64,000 bases of DNA from Bacillota bacterium (GTDB taxonomy: Bacteria; Bacillota; Bacilli; Paenibacillales; NBRC-103111). The notes beneath the pieces were generated by a model. It saw nothing but the letters and a program-made list of their open reading frames with translations. It was not told where the DNA came from and did not search any database. Position 1 is the stretch's first letter, and every line of letters starts with the position of its first letter. Location of the stretch: contig JAEWGW010000027.1 of NCBI GenBank assembly GCA_023388055.1, positions 310,001 to 374,000 of the forward strand, in the 5' to 3' direction. Shown piece by piece: positions 39,980-48,514 of this stretch. A program made the position numbers and the translations under genes.

Positions 39980-41632
39980 TTATGCGGACACTTCGGGATC
40001 AAGCAATTGATAGGCTCGCAGTGCCACAGAGATGGCCAGCCGGGTTTCCGGCGCCATAAAATCCTCACCCAGCAGCTCCTTGAGTTTTTCCAGGCGGTAA
40101 TAGAGGGATTGGCGGACAATGAACAGCTTCTGGGCGGCAAGCTGCTTGGAGCCGTCATGGTCCAGGTACACCCGGAGCGTAGTCAGCAGATCAGAGCCCT
40201 TGGCCTGGTCATAATCCAGTACAGCGCCCAGGTAGCTGCGGACAAATTGGTGCAGCGTGCCGGCATCATTCAGCGCCAGCAGCTGGAATACGCCCAAATC
40301 CTCGTAGAACAAGGCCGGCCTGCGGAAGCAGGAATGGAGGGTCAGAGCCTGTACGGCTTCCCCGTGGCTGACATGGACCTGGCTTAAGGAGCTGCAGGCT
40401 TTGCCAACACCTACCGCCAGGCTCAGCTCCTGCAGCTTATCGTCGGTACGTTGGCTGACCAAAGCATCCAATGCAGATTGAATACGCGCCTTGGTCCGGC
40501 CGGTACCGTTCTTGTCTACGGCGATGGCGGCCAGACGGTTATTTTTCATGGTTAAAAACAGGCGGAAGCCGTGTTTTTCGAAGGTAGAACGCAGCAGAAG
40601 GGACAGGTGGTAGCGGATGGTTTCTGCGCCGCTTTCCTGCAAATAGAGAGTGTCGTCATTCAGATTCTCAATTTCAATCAGGCATACCCGGATATGCAGT
40701 TCGGCATGGCGGTTTAAGCCAGGGCCTAATAAGGCCTTCACTTGCTTTTCATCGGCCAGCCTGTTGTTCAACAGCTCATCCACCCACAGATTCTCCGAAA
40801 ACAGCTTGCGCTCCTCCATATACCGGGTACGGAGCAGCTCCTGGGCAATGGACAAGGCGGCGGAATCCAGCAATACATAATCGAATTCCACCGGCTCCCG
40901 ATGGCAGACCAGCGCCAAATACGCCCATTTCTGATTAAGCACACCAATGGTTTGAAGCACAATCTGGTTGCCGGAAATAAGGTGAGGCTGGGGGACGGTC
41001 TCTGACCCTGGGGAGGGGGCTGCCTCCTGCTCCTTGAAGCAGGCGTCTGTGGACGCAAGCAGCTGCGATTGGTGATCGGCGGTAAGGGGAGGGTAACAGA
41101 CGGGAGTTCCGTTCAGCGGACGGTAGATCAGCTGGGTGCCGGTGCTTTTGTGGAGCAGCTTCAGCACATTCAGGGTGCCGTTGGCCGTGAGTGTCAGCCG
41201 GTGGAATTCCCGTGAGATGCCCTCCAGCTCCCGCAGGGTGCGGTGGTGGCGGTTAATGATAAGAGAATGCAGGTCCTGGGTAATATCCACAAACCGGATG
41301 GAAGGGGGCAGCAGGATCAGCGGAAAATCGGAGTGTTCGGCCAAATCCCGCAGCTCCTCCGGAACCGCCTGGAAATAGGGGCCAATCTCGATGCACAGGC
41401 AGGCGGCGTTCTGCTGGATCAGCTTTTCCATGTAACGGACGGAATGGGCGGTATCCAGATTAAAACCGACGCCTGTAGCCAGAATCATTTCACCGCCATA
41501 GATGAGATTTTCCAGCGTGGAAATCTCCAGGATATGAACCCACCGGATCTGGCGGTCCAGCCCTCCGGCTCCAGCTATCAGCCGGGCTCCGGCGAAGGGG
41601 GAACGCTTCAGCGCCTCCCGGACGGTAAACAA
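39980..41632 (-). CDS. PucR-family transcriptional regulator, probable AdeR-type activator of ald
   Basis: 550 residues. The N-terminal PucR domain (~5-125: FTVREALKRSPFAGARLIAGAGGLDRQIRWVHILE), a GGDEF-like middle and the C-terminal PucR helix-turn-helix (~490-545: TTLRVYLDHDGSKQLAAQKLFIVRQSLYYRLEKL) are all recognisable. In Bacillus, AdeR, a PucR-type protein encoded beside ald, activates ald in response to alanine; the neighbourhood here supports the same role. The start is unclear: TTG at 41632 fits the family N-terminus but its AAGGGGAG site is ~23 bases away, whereas a rare CTG at 41647 would have ideal spacing. Confidence 0.82.
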   Translation of the reverse strand: MFTVREALKRSPFAGARLIAGAGGLDRQIRWVHILEISTLENLIYGGEMILATGVGFNLDTAHSVRYMEKLIQQNAACLCIEIGPYFQAVPEELRDLAEHSDFPLILLPPSIRFVDITQDLHSLIINRHHRTLRELEGISREFHRLTLTANGTLNVLKLLHKSTGTQLIYRPLNGTPVCYPPLTADHQSQLLASTDACFKEQEAAPSPGSETVPQPHLISGNQIVLQTIGVLNQKWAYLALVCHREPVEFDYVLLDSAALSIAQELLRTRYMEERKLFSENLWVDELLNNRLADEKQVKALLGPGLNRHAELHIRVCLIEIENLNDDTLYLQESGAETIRYHLSLLLRSTFEKHGFRLFLTMKNNRLAAIAVDKNGTGRTKARIQSALDALVSQRTDDKLQELSLAVGVGKACSSLSQVHVSHGEAVQALTLHSCFRRPALFYEDLGVFQLLALNDAGTLHQFVRSYLGAVLDYDQAKGSDLLTTLRVYLDHDGSKQLAAQKLFIVRQSLYYRLEKLKELLGEDFMAPETRLAISVALRAYQLLDPEVSA

Positions 41633-41772
41633 AAATTCGGCGCCCAGACAAATCTCCCCTTCCGGTCATTATTACAGTGATGTTAGTAAATATAACATAC
41701 CATGCCGCGGGAGGGGGAGGAACCGGGGAAAGAGGTAAAAGTTTTTCGATTTTATGAAATTATGGTTTCCGA

Positions 41773-41821
41773 TTGACATGTCCAAATATCAGGTTTACCA
41801 TCAGTAGGGAAAAGTTTACCA
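41773..41821 (+). promoter_or_regulatory. Sigma-A promoter with GTTTACCA direct repeats
   Basis: TTGACA (41773-41778), 17 bp, TACCAT (41796-41801), upstream of the polysaccharide deacetylase gene. GTTTACCA occurs at 41793 and again at 41814, 21 bp apart, flanking the start point, a pattern typical of a repressor binding two sites on one face. Confidence 0.55.
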
Positions 41822-41873
41822 CTGCAAACACAAACATGGGGCAACCGCCCCCAAACTCAAGGAGAGAAGCGAA

Positions 41874-42671
41874 ATGAATGTGAAGTTGAACCTGTTTCCC
41901 GGCGGTCGTGTGAAAGCGCTAACACTCAGTTACGACGACGGGCGTATCCATGACCGCCGGCTGGTGGACATTATGAACCGTCACGGCATCAAAGGAACCT
42001 TTCATTTGAATTCCGGCTTTTTCGGAAGAGACAGCTACATTACAGAGGAGGAAATCGGAAGCCTGTTTGCGGGCCATGAGGTTTCCGCCCACACCACTAC
42101 CCACCCGTTTTTGGAGCTGACACCAACAGAAGGCATCGCTACCCAACTGCTGGACGACCGTAACAAGCTGGAAGAGCTGTGCGGCTACCCCGTCAGAGGC
42201 ATGTCCTATCCCTTCGGCACCTATGACAGCCGTGTGCTGGCATCCTTGCCTGCTCTAGGTATTGAATACTCCCGCACCACCCAGAGCCATGGAGGCTTTC
42301 AATTGCCCGCCAATTGGCTGGAATGGCATCCTACCTGCCATCATAGGGACATGCTGGCCAAGGGAGAGGAATTCCTGGCCCTGGTGCCTCGTTATTCCCG
42401 GATGCAGCTGTTTTACCTGTGGGGCCACAGCTATGAGTTCGATAACAACAATAACTGGGAGGACATGGAGAAATTCTGCGCCATGATGGGGAATCACGAG
42501 GACATCTGGTATGCTACCAATATTGAGGTGCTGGATTACATTCAGGCGCTTAAGGGCCTGCGCTTCTCCGTGGACCAGTCCCGGGTGTACAATCCGTCGG
42601 CCACAGATTTGTGGATAACTGCCGATAACAATGCCGTGATGATTCCGGCAGGCAAACATGTGAAGCTGTAA
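41874..42671 (+). CDS. Polysaccharide deacetylase family protein (CE4/NodB-like), cytoplasmic
   Basis: 265 residues. The NodB fold is seen in order: SYDDG (metal and base Asp pair, residues ~19-23), KGTFHLNSGF, the His-x-x-x-His zinc motif HTTTH (~75-79), and SYPFGTYD. A His in FYLWGHSYEFD may be the catalytic acid region. Such enzymes remove N- or O-acetyl groups from sugars or open cyclic amides. It lacks a signal peptide, unlike peptidoglycan deacetylases, so a small acetylated sugar is more likely. AAGGAG precedes the ATG. The GNAT gene starts 20 bp downstream. Confidence 0.87.
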   Translation: MNVKLNLFPGGRVKALTLSYDDGRIHDRRLVDIMNRHGIKGTFHLNSGFFGRDSYITEEEIGSLFAGHEVSAHTTTHPFLELTPTEGIATQLLDDRNKLEELCGYPVRGMSYPFGTYDSRVLASLPALGIEYSRTTQSHGGFQLPANWLEWHPTCHHRDMLAKGEEFLALVPRYSRMQLFYLWGHSYEFDNNNNWEDMEKFCAMMGNHEDIWYATNIEVLDYIQALKGLRFSVDQSRVYNPSATDLWITADNNAVMIPAGKHVKL

Positions 42672-42691
42672 AACCCGGGAGGCTGGTACAA

Positions 42692-43327
42692 GTGCTGGAG
42701 ATTAAACCTCTGACATCCGAATTGACGGCAGACTATCTGAATTTTTTTGACCATCGGGCTTTTTCCGACCATAACCCCAACGGCCCCTGTTACTGTACCT
42801 CGCCGAATATGGAGGACGCGGACATACGGCAGATGGTTAGCGAATTTGGCAGCGATGTGAAGGGTGTTATCCGCAGGTACGCGGTAAATCTGTTAGCCGA
42901 AGGCAAGATACACGGTTATTTGGCCTTTGATGATGGCATCTCCGTCGGCTGGTGCAATGCCGGGGATATGGACAGCTATTGCAATACCGACTTTATTCCG
43001 GATCATTTCCGGCAAAATGCCTGCGGCAAAACCATGTCGGTGGTTTGCTTTGCGATTGCCCCGGAATATCGGGGAAAGGGTGTAGCCCGGGCGCTTTTGG
43101 AGCGTGTGATCGCCGATGCCCGTGATGGGGGTTTTGCTGCTGTGGAAGGATATACCCGGGTGCAAAAGGACGGGGGATATGAGGACTACAGCGGTCCGCT
43201 CCGGCTTTATGAAAAAGCCGGGTTTGCCGAATTCGCCAGGCTTGAGGGAAGAGTGGGCATGCGCAAAGAGCTGCAGGGTGTGGACGGTGTCCGGGCGGAG
43301 GCTAGCGGGGAGCCGGCAACACGGTAA
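42692..43327 (+). CDS. GNAT-family N-acetyltransferase
   Basis: 211 residues from GTG 42692, with GGGAGG 9 bases upstream. The acetyl-CoA binding motif A is visible as VVCFAIAPEYRGKGVARALLERVIADAR (~residues 110-137), and YSGPLRLYEKAGF forms the conserved C-terminal part. It probably acetylates a small molecule or protein; the substrate is unknown. It is likely co-transcribed with the deacetylase upstream. Confidence 0.88.
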   Translation: MLEIKPLTSELTADYLNFFDHRAFSDHNPNGPCYCTSPNMEDADIRQMVSEFGSDVKGVIRRYAVNLLAEGKIHGYLAFDDGISVGWCNAGDMDSYCNTDFIPDHFRQNACGKTMSVVCFAIAPEYRGKGVARALLERVIADARDGGFAAVEGYTRVQKDGGYEDYSGPLRLYEKAGFAEFARLEGRVGMRKELQGVDGVRAEASGEPATR

Positions 43328-43402
43328 TCCGGACATATGCACACCGGGACTCCAGCGTGTATAATGGAGAGTACCGCGCGAGGCGCCATAAGGAGTGCAG
43401 CA

Positions 43403-44092
43403 ATGATGATGAACATATCCCCCAGACTGCCCGGTGAAAACAACAAGGATTATTCCTACCGGGTGATTAAAGCAAATATTATGTCCCTAAGCCTGAGGCC
43501 GGGGCAGGTGATCAGCGAGATCGATCTGGCCGCCGCCCTGGAGATTTCCCGAACGCCCGTCCGGGAAGTGCTGGCTATGCTGAAGGAGGAGCATCTGGTG
43601 GAGGTCTATCCCCAGGTGGGCACCTATGTGTCGAAGATCAATCTCCAGCTGATTGAGGAGGCGGCGTTTATGCGCTTCACCCTGGAGAAGGAGGTTCTGA
43701 AGCTGGCCTGCGCTTCCTTCCCGGCTGAGGAGCTGCTGGAGCTGAAGAAAAACGCTGCCCTCCAGAAGCTGCTGCTGGGCCAGCAGGGACAAGCTCCGGA
43801 ATTCCACAAGCTGGACACGGAGTTCCACCATATTATTTTCCGCGGCAACAAAAAGGAGAATGTGTGGACCTCCATTACCCGGCTTAGCACCCACTATAAC
43901 CGGATCCGGCTCCTGTCGGAGATGGAGCGCAGCTACGACGATACCATCCGGCAGCATCTGCGGATTGTGGAGATCATCGAAAACAAGGAAATGGAAAATG
44001 CGGAGAGGATGTACCAGGAGCATATTCTATGGCCCATGAAAAACTGGGAGGCTCTGTACCACCGGGACAGTCCGTACGCGTCATATTTTTAA
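43403..44092 (+). CDS. GntR-family (FadR subfamily) regulator, candidate uxu regulator
   Basis: 229 residues. The N-terminal winged helix (~10-75: KANIMSLSLRPGQVISEIDLAAALEISRTPVREVLAMLKEE) is followed by an all-helical FCD ligand-binding domain with metal-site His residues (EFHKLDTEFHHIIF, HLRIVEIIE). Members respond to sugar acids such as hexuronates. AAGGAG is 7 bases before ATG 43403. Its likely target is the mannonate dehydratase operon at 44865, whose promoter carries a palindrome of GntR type; this link is inferred. Confidence 0.88.
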   Translation: MMMNISPRLPGENNKDYSYRVIKANIMSLSLRPGQVISEIDLAAALEISRTPVREVLAMLKEEHLVEVYPQVGTYVSKINLQLIEEAAFMRFTLEKEVLKLACASFPAEELLELKKNAALQKLLLGQQGQAPEFHKLDTEFHHIIFRGNKKENVWTSITRLSTHYNRIRLLSEMERSYDDTIRQHLRIVEIIENKEMENAERMYQEHILWPMKNWEALYHRDSPYASYF

Positions 44093-44104
44093 GCCTGCAT
44101 GGGC

Positions 44105-44142
44105 AAAAGCCGCTGACCTCCAAACCGGGAGCAGCGGCTTTA
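44105..44142. terminator. Hairpin terminator between convergent genes
   Basis: AAAGCCGCTG pairs with CAGCGGCTTT across a 16-base loop, with short A and T flanks. Confidence 0.7.
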
Positions 44143-44165
44143 TATGTTGTTGATCATGTGCAGCA

Positions 44166-44660
44166 TCAGTGAAGCTGGATCCGCCATTTTTCAATCTGTT
44201 CCAGAGTAAAGCCGGTAAGCTTGGCGATGAGCGCAGGGTCAAGGCCTTCCCGGACCATCTGCTGGGCTACTTCCATTTTGCCCTTTTCGAATCCTTGTTC
44301 TAAGCCCTTTTCCATTCCAATTTCGATGCCTTCTTCCATGGCATACCTCTGAAAATGGGTTTTCCACTCCATAATTTTGTTCTCCTCCTTGCTGCTCATA
44401 GCTTCCACCTCCCGCCACACCTGCCGCTCCTCTTCAGGGGTCATCGGCAGATACGCATCAAAAAATACGTTCAGCAATTCCAGCTTCGCCGGGTCCAGCT
44501 CCAAACGCATCAGCATCCGCAGAAACTCCAGCTTCAGTTGGATCTTCTCCCCCTCATTATAGCCCATACTGCTGAGAAGTGCAGCAACCGCCGGGTTGTC
44601 CGAGCGGATATAATCCCTCCAACTGACCTGTACAGCAAGCCGTGGAACGAAAAAAAGCAC
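44166..44660 (-). pseudogene. 5'-truncated Rpn-type (PD-(D/E)XK transposase-like) protein
   Basis: 164 codons from GTG 44660. From VSWRDYIRSDNPAVAALLSSMGY onward it matches the C-terminal half of the Rpn/YhgA-like nuclease family common in Paenibacillus, including the charged repeat GIEIGMEKGLEQGFEKGKMEVAQQM. The N-terminal PD-(D/E)XK catalytic domain is absent. The first ~10 codons are read out of the T-rich side of a terminator hairpin (44650-44702), so the apparent start is an artefact of a deletion. I treat it as a remnant. Confidence 0.7.
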
Positions 44661-44702
44661 ACGCTACCAGCTCTCCATCAGGAGAACAGGCAGGTGTGCT
44701 TC
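44650..44702 (-). terminator. Orphan minus-strand terminator hairpin
   Basis: AAGCACAC/GTGTGCTT outer stem and TCTCC/GGAGA inner stem, followed on the minus strand by a T run. No minus-strand gene lies upstream of it (the next gene, at 44865, is on the plus strand), so it seems left over from a lost gene. Confidence 0.65.
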
Positions 44703-44787
44703 ACGGCTGCTTCTATTCCTAGCATAGCAACAGCAGGAGAATTTTTCAAGCCGGTTTTGACAGTTTGATGTCTTTTGCCGGAGAGGA

Positions 44788-44825
44788 TTGTGCTTCCTTA
44801 TCTGACATGCTAGTATACTAGTATG
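44788..44825 (+). promoter_or_regulatory. uxu promoter with palindromic operator
   Basis: TTGTGC (44788-44793), 17 bp, TAGTAT (44811-44816). A 20-bp near-palindrome around TAGTATACTA (44806-44825, CATGC/GTATG flanks) overlaps the -10. The form is typical of GntR/FadR-type operators, and a GntR gene lies at 43403. Confidence 0.6.
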
Positions 44826-44864
44826 CAAGTTAAGTGCAAAAATTCACAAGGAGACTAGACATCT

Positions 44865-45932
44865 ATGGAAATGACCTTCCGCTGGTATGGTGACAGCGAT
44901 CCTGTCAAGCTGGAGTACATTGCCCAGATCCCGGGCATGAAAGGCATTGTCACTGCGATTTATGATGTTCCGGTAGGCGAAGTATGGCCGATGGACAAAA
45001 TTGAGGCGTTGAAGAAGCGTGTGGAAAGCGTAGGCCTGAAGATTTCCGTTATCGAAAGTGTTCCCGTTCATGAGGACATTAAGCTGGGTCTGCCCAGCCG
45101 GGACCGTTATATCGCCAATTATTGCGAAACCATCCGCAACCTGGGCAAAGCGGGCATCCCGGTGATTTGCTACAATTTTATGCCCGTGTTTGACTGGACC
45201 CGCTCCGATCTGGAATACCGCCTTCCGGACGGCTCCACCACACTCCAATACGATGCCGAAACCGTGGCCCGTATGGACCCGAAGCTGGGCGAGCTGTCTC
45301 TGCCGGGGTGGGACACTTCCTACGGCGAAGGCGGCCTGGGCGGATTGCTGCAACAATATGAAGGGATGACCGAAGAGAAGCTGTGGAACCATCTGCAATA
45401 TTTTATCGAGGGTATTCTTCCTGCGGCCATTGAGAGCGATGTTAAAATGGCCATCCACCCGGACGATCCGCCCTGGTCCATCTTCGGATTGCCCCGGATT
45501 ATCACCAGCAAGGAAAACCTGGACCGTTTCCTCAACCTGTACGATTCCCCGTACCACGGGCTGACATTGTGCTCCGGCTCCTTGGGCTGTGATGCCAAAA
45601 ACGATTACGTGGATATGATCAAATATTTCGGCGGCATGAAAAACCGGATCCACTTCGCTCACCTGCGGAATGTGAAGATTACCGGTGAAGGCTCCTTCTA
45701 CGAATCCGGCCATCTGTCAGATTGCGGCACACTGGATTTCTACGAGGTGGTCAAAGCGTATGTGGACTATGGCTTCGACGGGCCTTTCCGTCCGGACCAC
45801 GGCCGCATGATCTGGGGCGAAACCGGCAAAGCCGGCTACGGGCTGTATGACCGTGCTCTGGGTGCCGTCTATATCAACGGACTGGCAGAGGCCGTCCGCA
45901 AGTCCAACGCAGCAGCAGTGAAAGGGGTATAA
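44865..45932 (+). CDS. uxuA: Mannonate dehydratase
   Basis: 355 residues, the Gram-positive UxuA length. Recognised by MEMTFRWYGDSDPVKLEYIAQIPG at the start, the CYNFMPVFDWTRSDL region, metal-site stretches HPDDPPW, CSGSLG, IHFAHLRN and the C-terminal RPDHGRMIWGE. It dehydrates D-mannonate to 2-keto-3-deoxygluconate in glucuronate breakdown. The fructuronate reductase gene follows 6 bp later. Together with the GH115 alpha-glucuronidase in this window it gives a route for glucuronate side chains; uxaC and kdgK/kdgA are not in the window. Confidence 0.95.
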   Translation: MEMTFRWYGDSDPVKLEYIAQIPGMKGIVTAIYDVPVGEVWPMDKIEALKKRVESVGLKISVIESVPVHEDIKLGLPSRDRYIANYCETIRNLGKAGIPVICYNFMPVFDWTRSDLEYRLPDGSTTLQYDAETVARMDPKLGELSLPGWDTSYGEGGLGGLLQQYEGMTEEKLWNHLQYFIEGILPAAIESDVKMAIHPDDPPWSIFGLPRIITSKENLDRFLNLYDSPYHGLTLCSGSLGCDAKNDYVDMIKYFGGMKNRIHFAHLRNVKITGEGSFYESGHLSDCGTLDFYEVVKAYVDYGFDGPFRPDHGRMIWGETGKAGYGLYDRALGAVYINGLAEAVRKSNAAAVKGV

Positions 45933-45938
45933 TTCATC

Positions 45939-46799
45939 ATGTCATCCTTGCCATTTTCCATTGATCTGAAGGGGAAGGTTGCAGTGGTCACCGGCGGTGC
46001 GGGTGTGCTGTGCGGCCAGTTTGTTACTGCGCTTGCCGAATGCGGCGCCAAGGTAGCCATTCTGGACCGTGCCCTGGAGCCTGCCCAAGCTAAAGCGGAG
46101 GAAGTGAAGGCGCTGGGCGGCACGGCTATCGGCGTACAAGCGGATGTATTGGACAAAGCCAGTCTGAAGGCAGCCCATGAGGTTGTTCTGGCGGAGCTGG
46201 GCCCCTGCGATATTCTCATTAACGGCGCCGGTGGCAACCATCCTAAAGGCACCACCACCAAGGAATATCTCTTCGAAGGCGATCTCAAGGAGAAGCTGGA
46301 GGATACCATCACCTTCTTCGATTTGGACCCTGCCGGTATCCAGTTTGTGTTCAATCTGAACTTCTTGGGCACCCTGCTGCCCTCCCAGGAGTTTGCTGTG
46401 GATATGGTCGGCCGCAAGGGCTGCACCATCATCAACGTTTCCTCCATGAACGCCTTTACACCGCTGACCAAAATTCCCGCATACAGCGGCGCCAAGGCAG
46501 CCGTAAGCAACTTTACCCAATGGCTGGCTGTTCACATGTCCCGCGTGGGCATCCGCGTCAATGCCATTGCCCCAGGCTTCTTCGTTACGGCACAGAATGA
46601 GAAGCTGCTGAAGAACCCGGATGGCACACCTACTCCGCGGACCGAGAAGATTCTGAACAGCACTCCCATGGGCCGCTTCGGTGAAGCCGAGGAGCTGGTA
46701 GGAACGCTGCTGTATCTGGTGAGCGAAAAAGCCTCCGGCTTCGTCAATGGTGTCATCATCCCGGTTGACGGTGCATTCTCCGCCTATTCCGGCGTATAA
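45939..46799 (+). CDS. SDR-family D-fructuronate (mannonate) reductase, YjmF-like
   Basis: 286 residues. NAD(P)-binding TGGAGVLCGQF (about residues 18-28), NGAGGNHPKG, the SDR catalytic Ser in NVSSMNAF and the YSGAK motif (Tyr-x-x-x-Lys) are all present, as is the extra segment EYLFEGDLKEKLEDTITFFDLDP typical of the mannonate oxidoreductase branch. It interconverts D-fructuronate and D-mannonate, feeding the UxuA encoded just upstream. A strong terminator ends the two-gene operon. Confidence 0.93.
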   Translation: MSSLPFSIDLKGKVAVVTGGAGVLCGQFVTALAECGAKVAILDRALEPAQAKAEEVKALGGTAIGVQADVLDKASLKAAHEVVLAELGPCDILINGAGGNHPKGTTTKEYLFEGDLKEKLEDTITFFDLDPAGIQFVFNLNFLGTLLPSQEFAVDMVGRKGCTIINVSSMNAFTPLTKIPAYSGAKAAVSNFTQWLAVHMSRVGIRVNAIAPGFFVTAQNEKLLKNPDGTPTPRTEKILNSTPMGRFGEAEELVGTLLYLVSEKASGFVNGVIIPVDGAFSAYSGV

Positions 46800-46816
46800 A
46801 ACGTACGCAACGCCAT

Positions 46817-46861
46817 AAAAAAGTCCCGAGGAAAGCTTATGCTTTCTCTGGGACTTTTTTT
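46817..46861 (+). terminator. Rho-independent terminator of uxu operon
   Basis: AAAAAAGTCCCGAGGAAAGC pairs with GCTTTCTCTGGGACTTTTTT across a 4-base loop. Confidence 0.92.
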
Positions 46862-46990
46862 GTTGCAGGATACCGCATATGGTTCTGTCAGAATCCCAAT
46901 TATGGAATTGAATTTACAAATATGCAACCTTGTAGAGGTTATATATGTCTACATACATATACCATACCCTTGAAAAGGTGCGTGATTTTC

Positions 46991-47767
46991 ATGCGGAAGT
47001 TTACCATCGGTCTTATGTCAGGCGTAATCCTATCCTTCGCTACGGGGGCAATTGCTGCCAGCTCCGAGGTAAAGGCCATTCTGTTTCCAAGCACTGTTCA
47101 GATTCATCAGGATAACCAAACGAAGGAGCTGACAGGCAACGGTGCGATATTGAACTACAACGACAGCATTTATATTCCCTTGCGTTCCTTTGCTGAACAT
47201 ACGGGCTCTACCGTTATGTATACCCCTCCCGGAGGGGATTCAGGGGTTTTGCCCCAGGTGGATATCTATTCTCCTCCGGCCGCATGGAAAACCCTTTGGA
47301 TGGGAAAAGGGAACATGCCAACCACTCCCCTTACACTGCGGTTAGGAGAGGCACGTGAAGCTGATGCTTCAGACGGCAAGGTGGTGGGGATTTATGGGCA
47401 GCTCTTCAATACGGGAGTGGATACGCTGCAAATTTCCGAAGCGGAGATTCATATCAAGATCGAAAGAGTGGGGGTGGAGGGTCCGGAGCTGGTATGGACG
47501 GGGAAGCTTCCTTCCCCAGGCGCTGCATCTTCCGGAGAATGGATACCCGCCAGCAATGACAATATGGTATGGGGCATTCAATCGCCGCTGCTCTATTGGG
47601 ACAAAAAGGATCAGGCCGGGAATGCCGCCGCATCGGGCCAGTATCAGGTTTCCTTGACCAATCCGGCAACCGTTAAGTATTCGGCAGTTAACTCCTCCCA
47701 GGAAGGCGAAGGCTCCCAAGTGCTTCAGCCCGATTTATCCAACACCATCATGATTTATTTTCCATAA
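46991..47767 (+). CDS. Secreted stalk-domain (copper amine oxidase N-terminal-like) protein
   Basis: 258 residues with a signal peptide ending near ATGAIAASS. Residues ~30-85 match the stalk/copper-amine-oxidase-N domain (ILNYNDSIYIPLRSFAEHTGSTVMY), a small beta module common in Paenibacillus surface proteins. The remainder is beta-rich, with no catalytic motif seen. The start at 46991 has AAAGGTG upstream; an in-frame alternative at 46922 would precede the signal peptide with junk. It is a single gene with its own terminator. Confidence 0.8.
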   Translation: MRKFTIGLMSGVILSFATGAIAASSEVKAILFPSTVQIHQDNQTKELTGNGAILNYNDSIYIPLRSFAEHTGSTVMYTPPGGDSGVLPQVDIYSPPAAWKTLWMGKGNMPTTPLTLRLGEAREADASDGKVVGIYGQLFNTGVDTLQISEAEIHIKIERVGVEGPELVWTGKLPSPGAASSGEWIPASNDNMVWGIQSPLLYWDKKDQAGNAAASGQYQVSLTNPATVKYSAVNSSQEGEGSQVLQPDLSNTIMIYFP

Positions 47768-47788
47768 ACAATGTTTCATAGAAAAAAT

Positions 47789-47823
47789 AACCCCTTTTCC
47801 GGTAGGAGGAAAAGGGGTTTTTG
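47789..47823. terminator. Bidirectional terminator
   Basis: AACCCCTTTTCC pairs perfectly with GGAAAAGGGGTT across a 7-base loop, between convergent genes. Confidence 0.9.
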
Positions 47824-47842
47824 CCGTTTCGGGCGGAACGTA

Positions 47843-48508
47843 TTATCCCAAAACCAGCAGACCGAAGTCGCAGCTCCGGTGGAAATCGGGCTGGGCCGAG
47901 GTCACCGGGCTCCAGCTGCCGTAATGGGGAGAGGCGGTTTCGTCGCCGCATTTGTAGAAATTGCCGCCCATTTCCCAGCCGGGTCCAGGGCGGAAATCTG
48001 GAAACAGGCTGGTGAGCCACTCGAAGGGGATGGTGTAGTCCACCTGCCAGTATGGCTCAGGCGGATGGCCTTGTTCCTGCGGCAGGGATGCTCCGCTGAC
48101 CTGTATGGCGAATCGGTAGAAGCCGTCCGGGTCAAGAAACTGCCGGTCATTCCGGTCTGAGCCGATTTGCAAAAGCAGTGTGCCCGCCGCATTCATCTCG
48201 AAGTTTATGTACCGGGGGTCACTGCCGGGACAGGGCTGCAGGAAAAATTCTACGCAGCTGTCCTTGTATACAGGCTCGTTGTGCTGCCGCCATTCCGTCC
48301 GGGGGTTGGTTTCCCATACCCGGAACCCTATATGGAGGCCCGTTTTGGACTGCCACAAACGGACCTCTGTTTGGGGAACCGCGTTGTATGCCGGCCAAGG
48401 GACAACTCTCACCGGTAAGGGCGGAATTTGCTCCGGCAGCATCTGTTGAGGCACGGCTTGCGCCAGGGCGGGAATGGTATAAGACAATGACTTATGCTGC
48501 TGATCCAT
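47843..48508 (-). CDS. Carbohydrate-binding family 9-like protein
   Basis: 221 residues. The segment VYKDSCVEFFLQP, followed by YINFEMNAAGTLLLQIG, is typical of CBM9-like domains, and the end NFYKCGDETASPHYGSWSPV is typical of the stand-alone version found in Paenibacillus. There is no signal peptide. It is the last gene of the rpiR-nagB-nagA operon, 6 bp after nagA, so it may bind or act on amino-sugar compounds, but no enzymatic role is established. Confidence 0.8.
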   Translation of the reverse strand: MDQQHKSLSYTIPALAQAVPQQMLPEQIPPLPVRVVPWPAYNAVPQTEVRLWQSKTGLHIGFRVWETNPRTEWRQHNEPVYKDSCVEFFLQPCPGSDPRYINFEMNAAGTLLLQIGSDRNDRQFLDPDGFYRFAIQVSGASLPQEQGHPPEPYWQVDYTIPFEWLTSLFPDFRPGPGWEMGGNFYKCGDETASPHYGSWSPVTSAQPDFHRSCDFGLLVLG

Positions 48509-48514
48509 CGTGTG

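Noticed and set aside
44703..44864. Small RNA gene ending at the orphan terminator (minus strand)
   Set aside because: No promoter could be recognised at a suitable distance upstream on the minus strand, so the terminator is better explained as a leftover.
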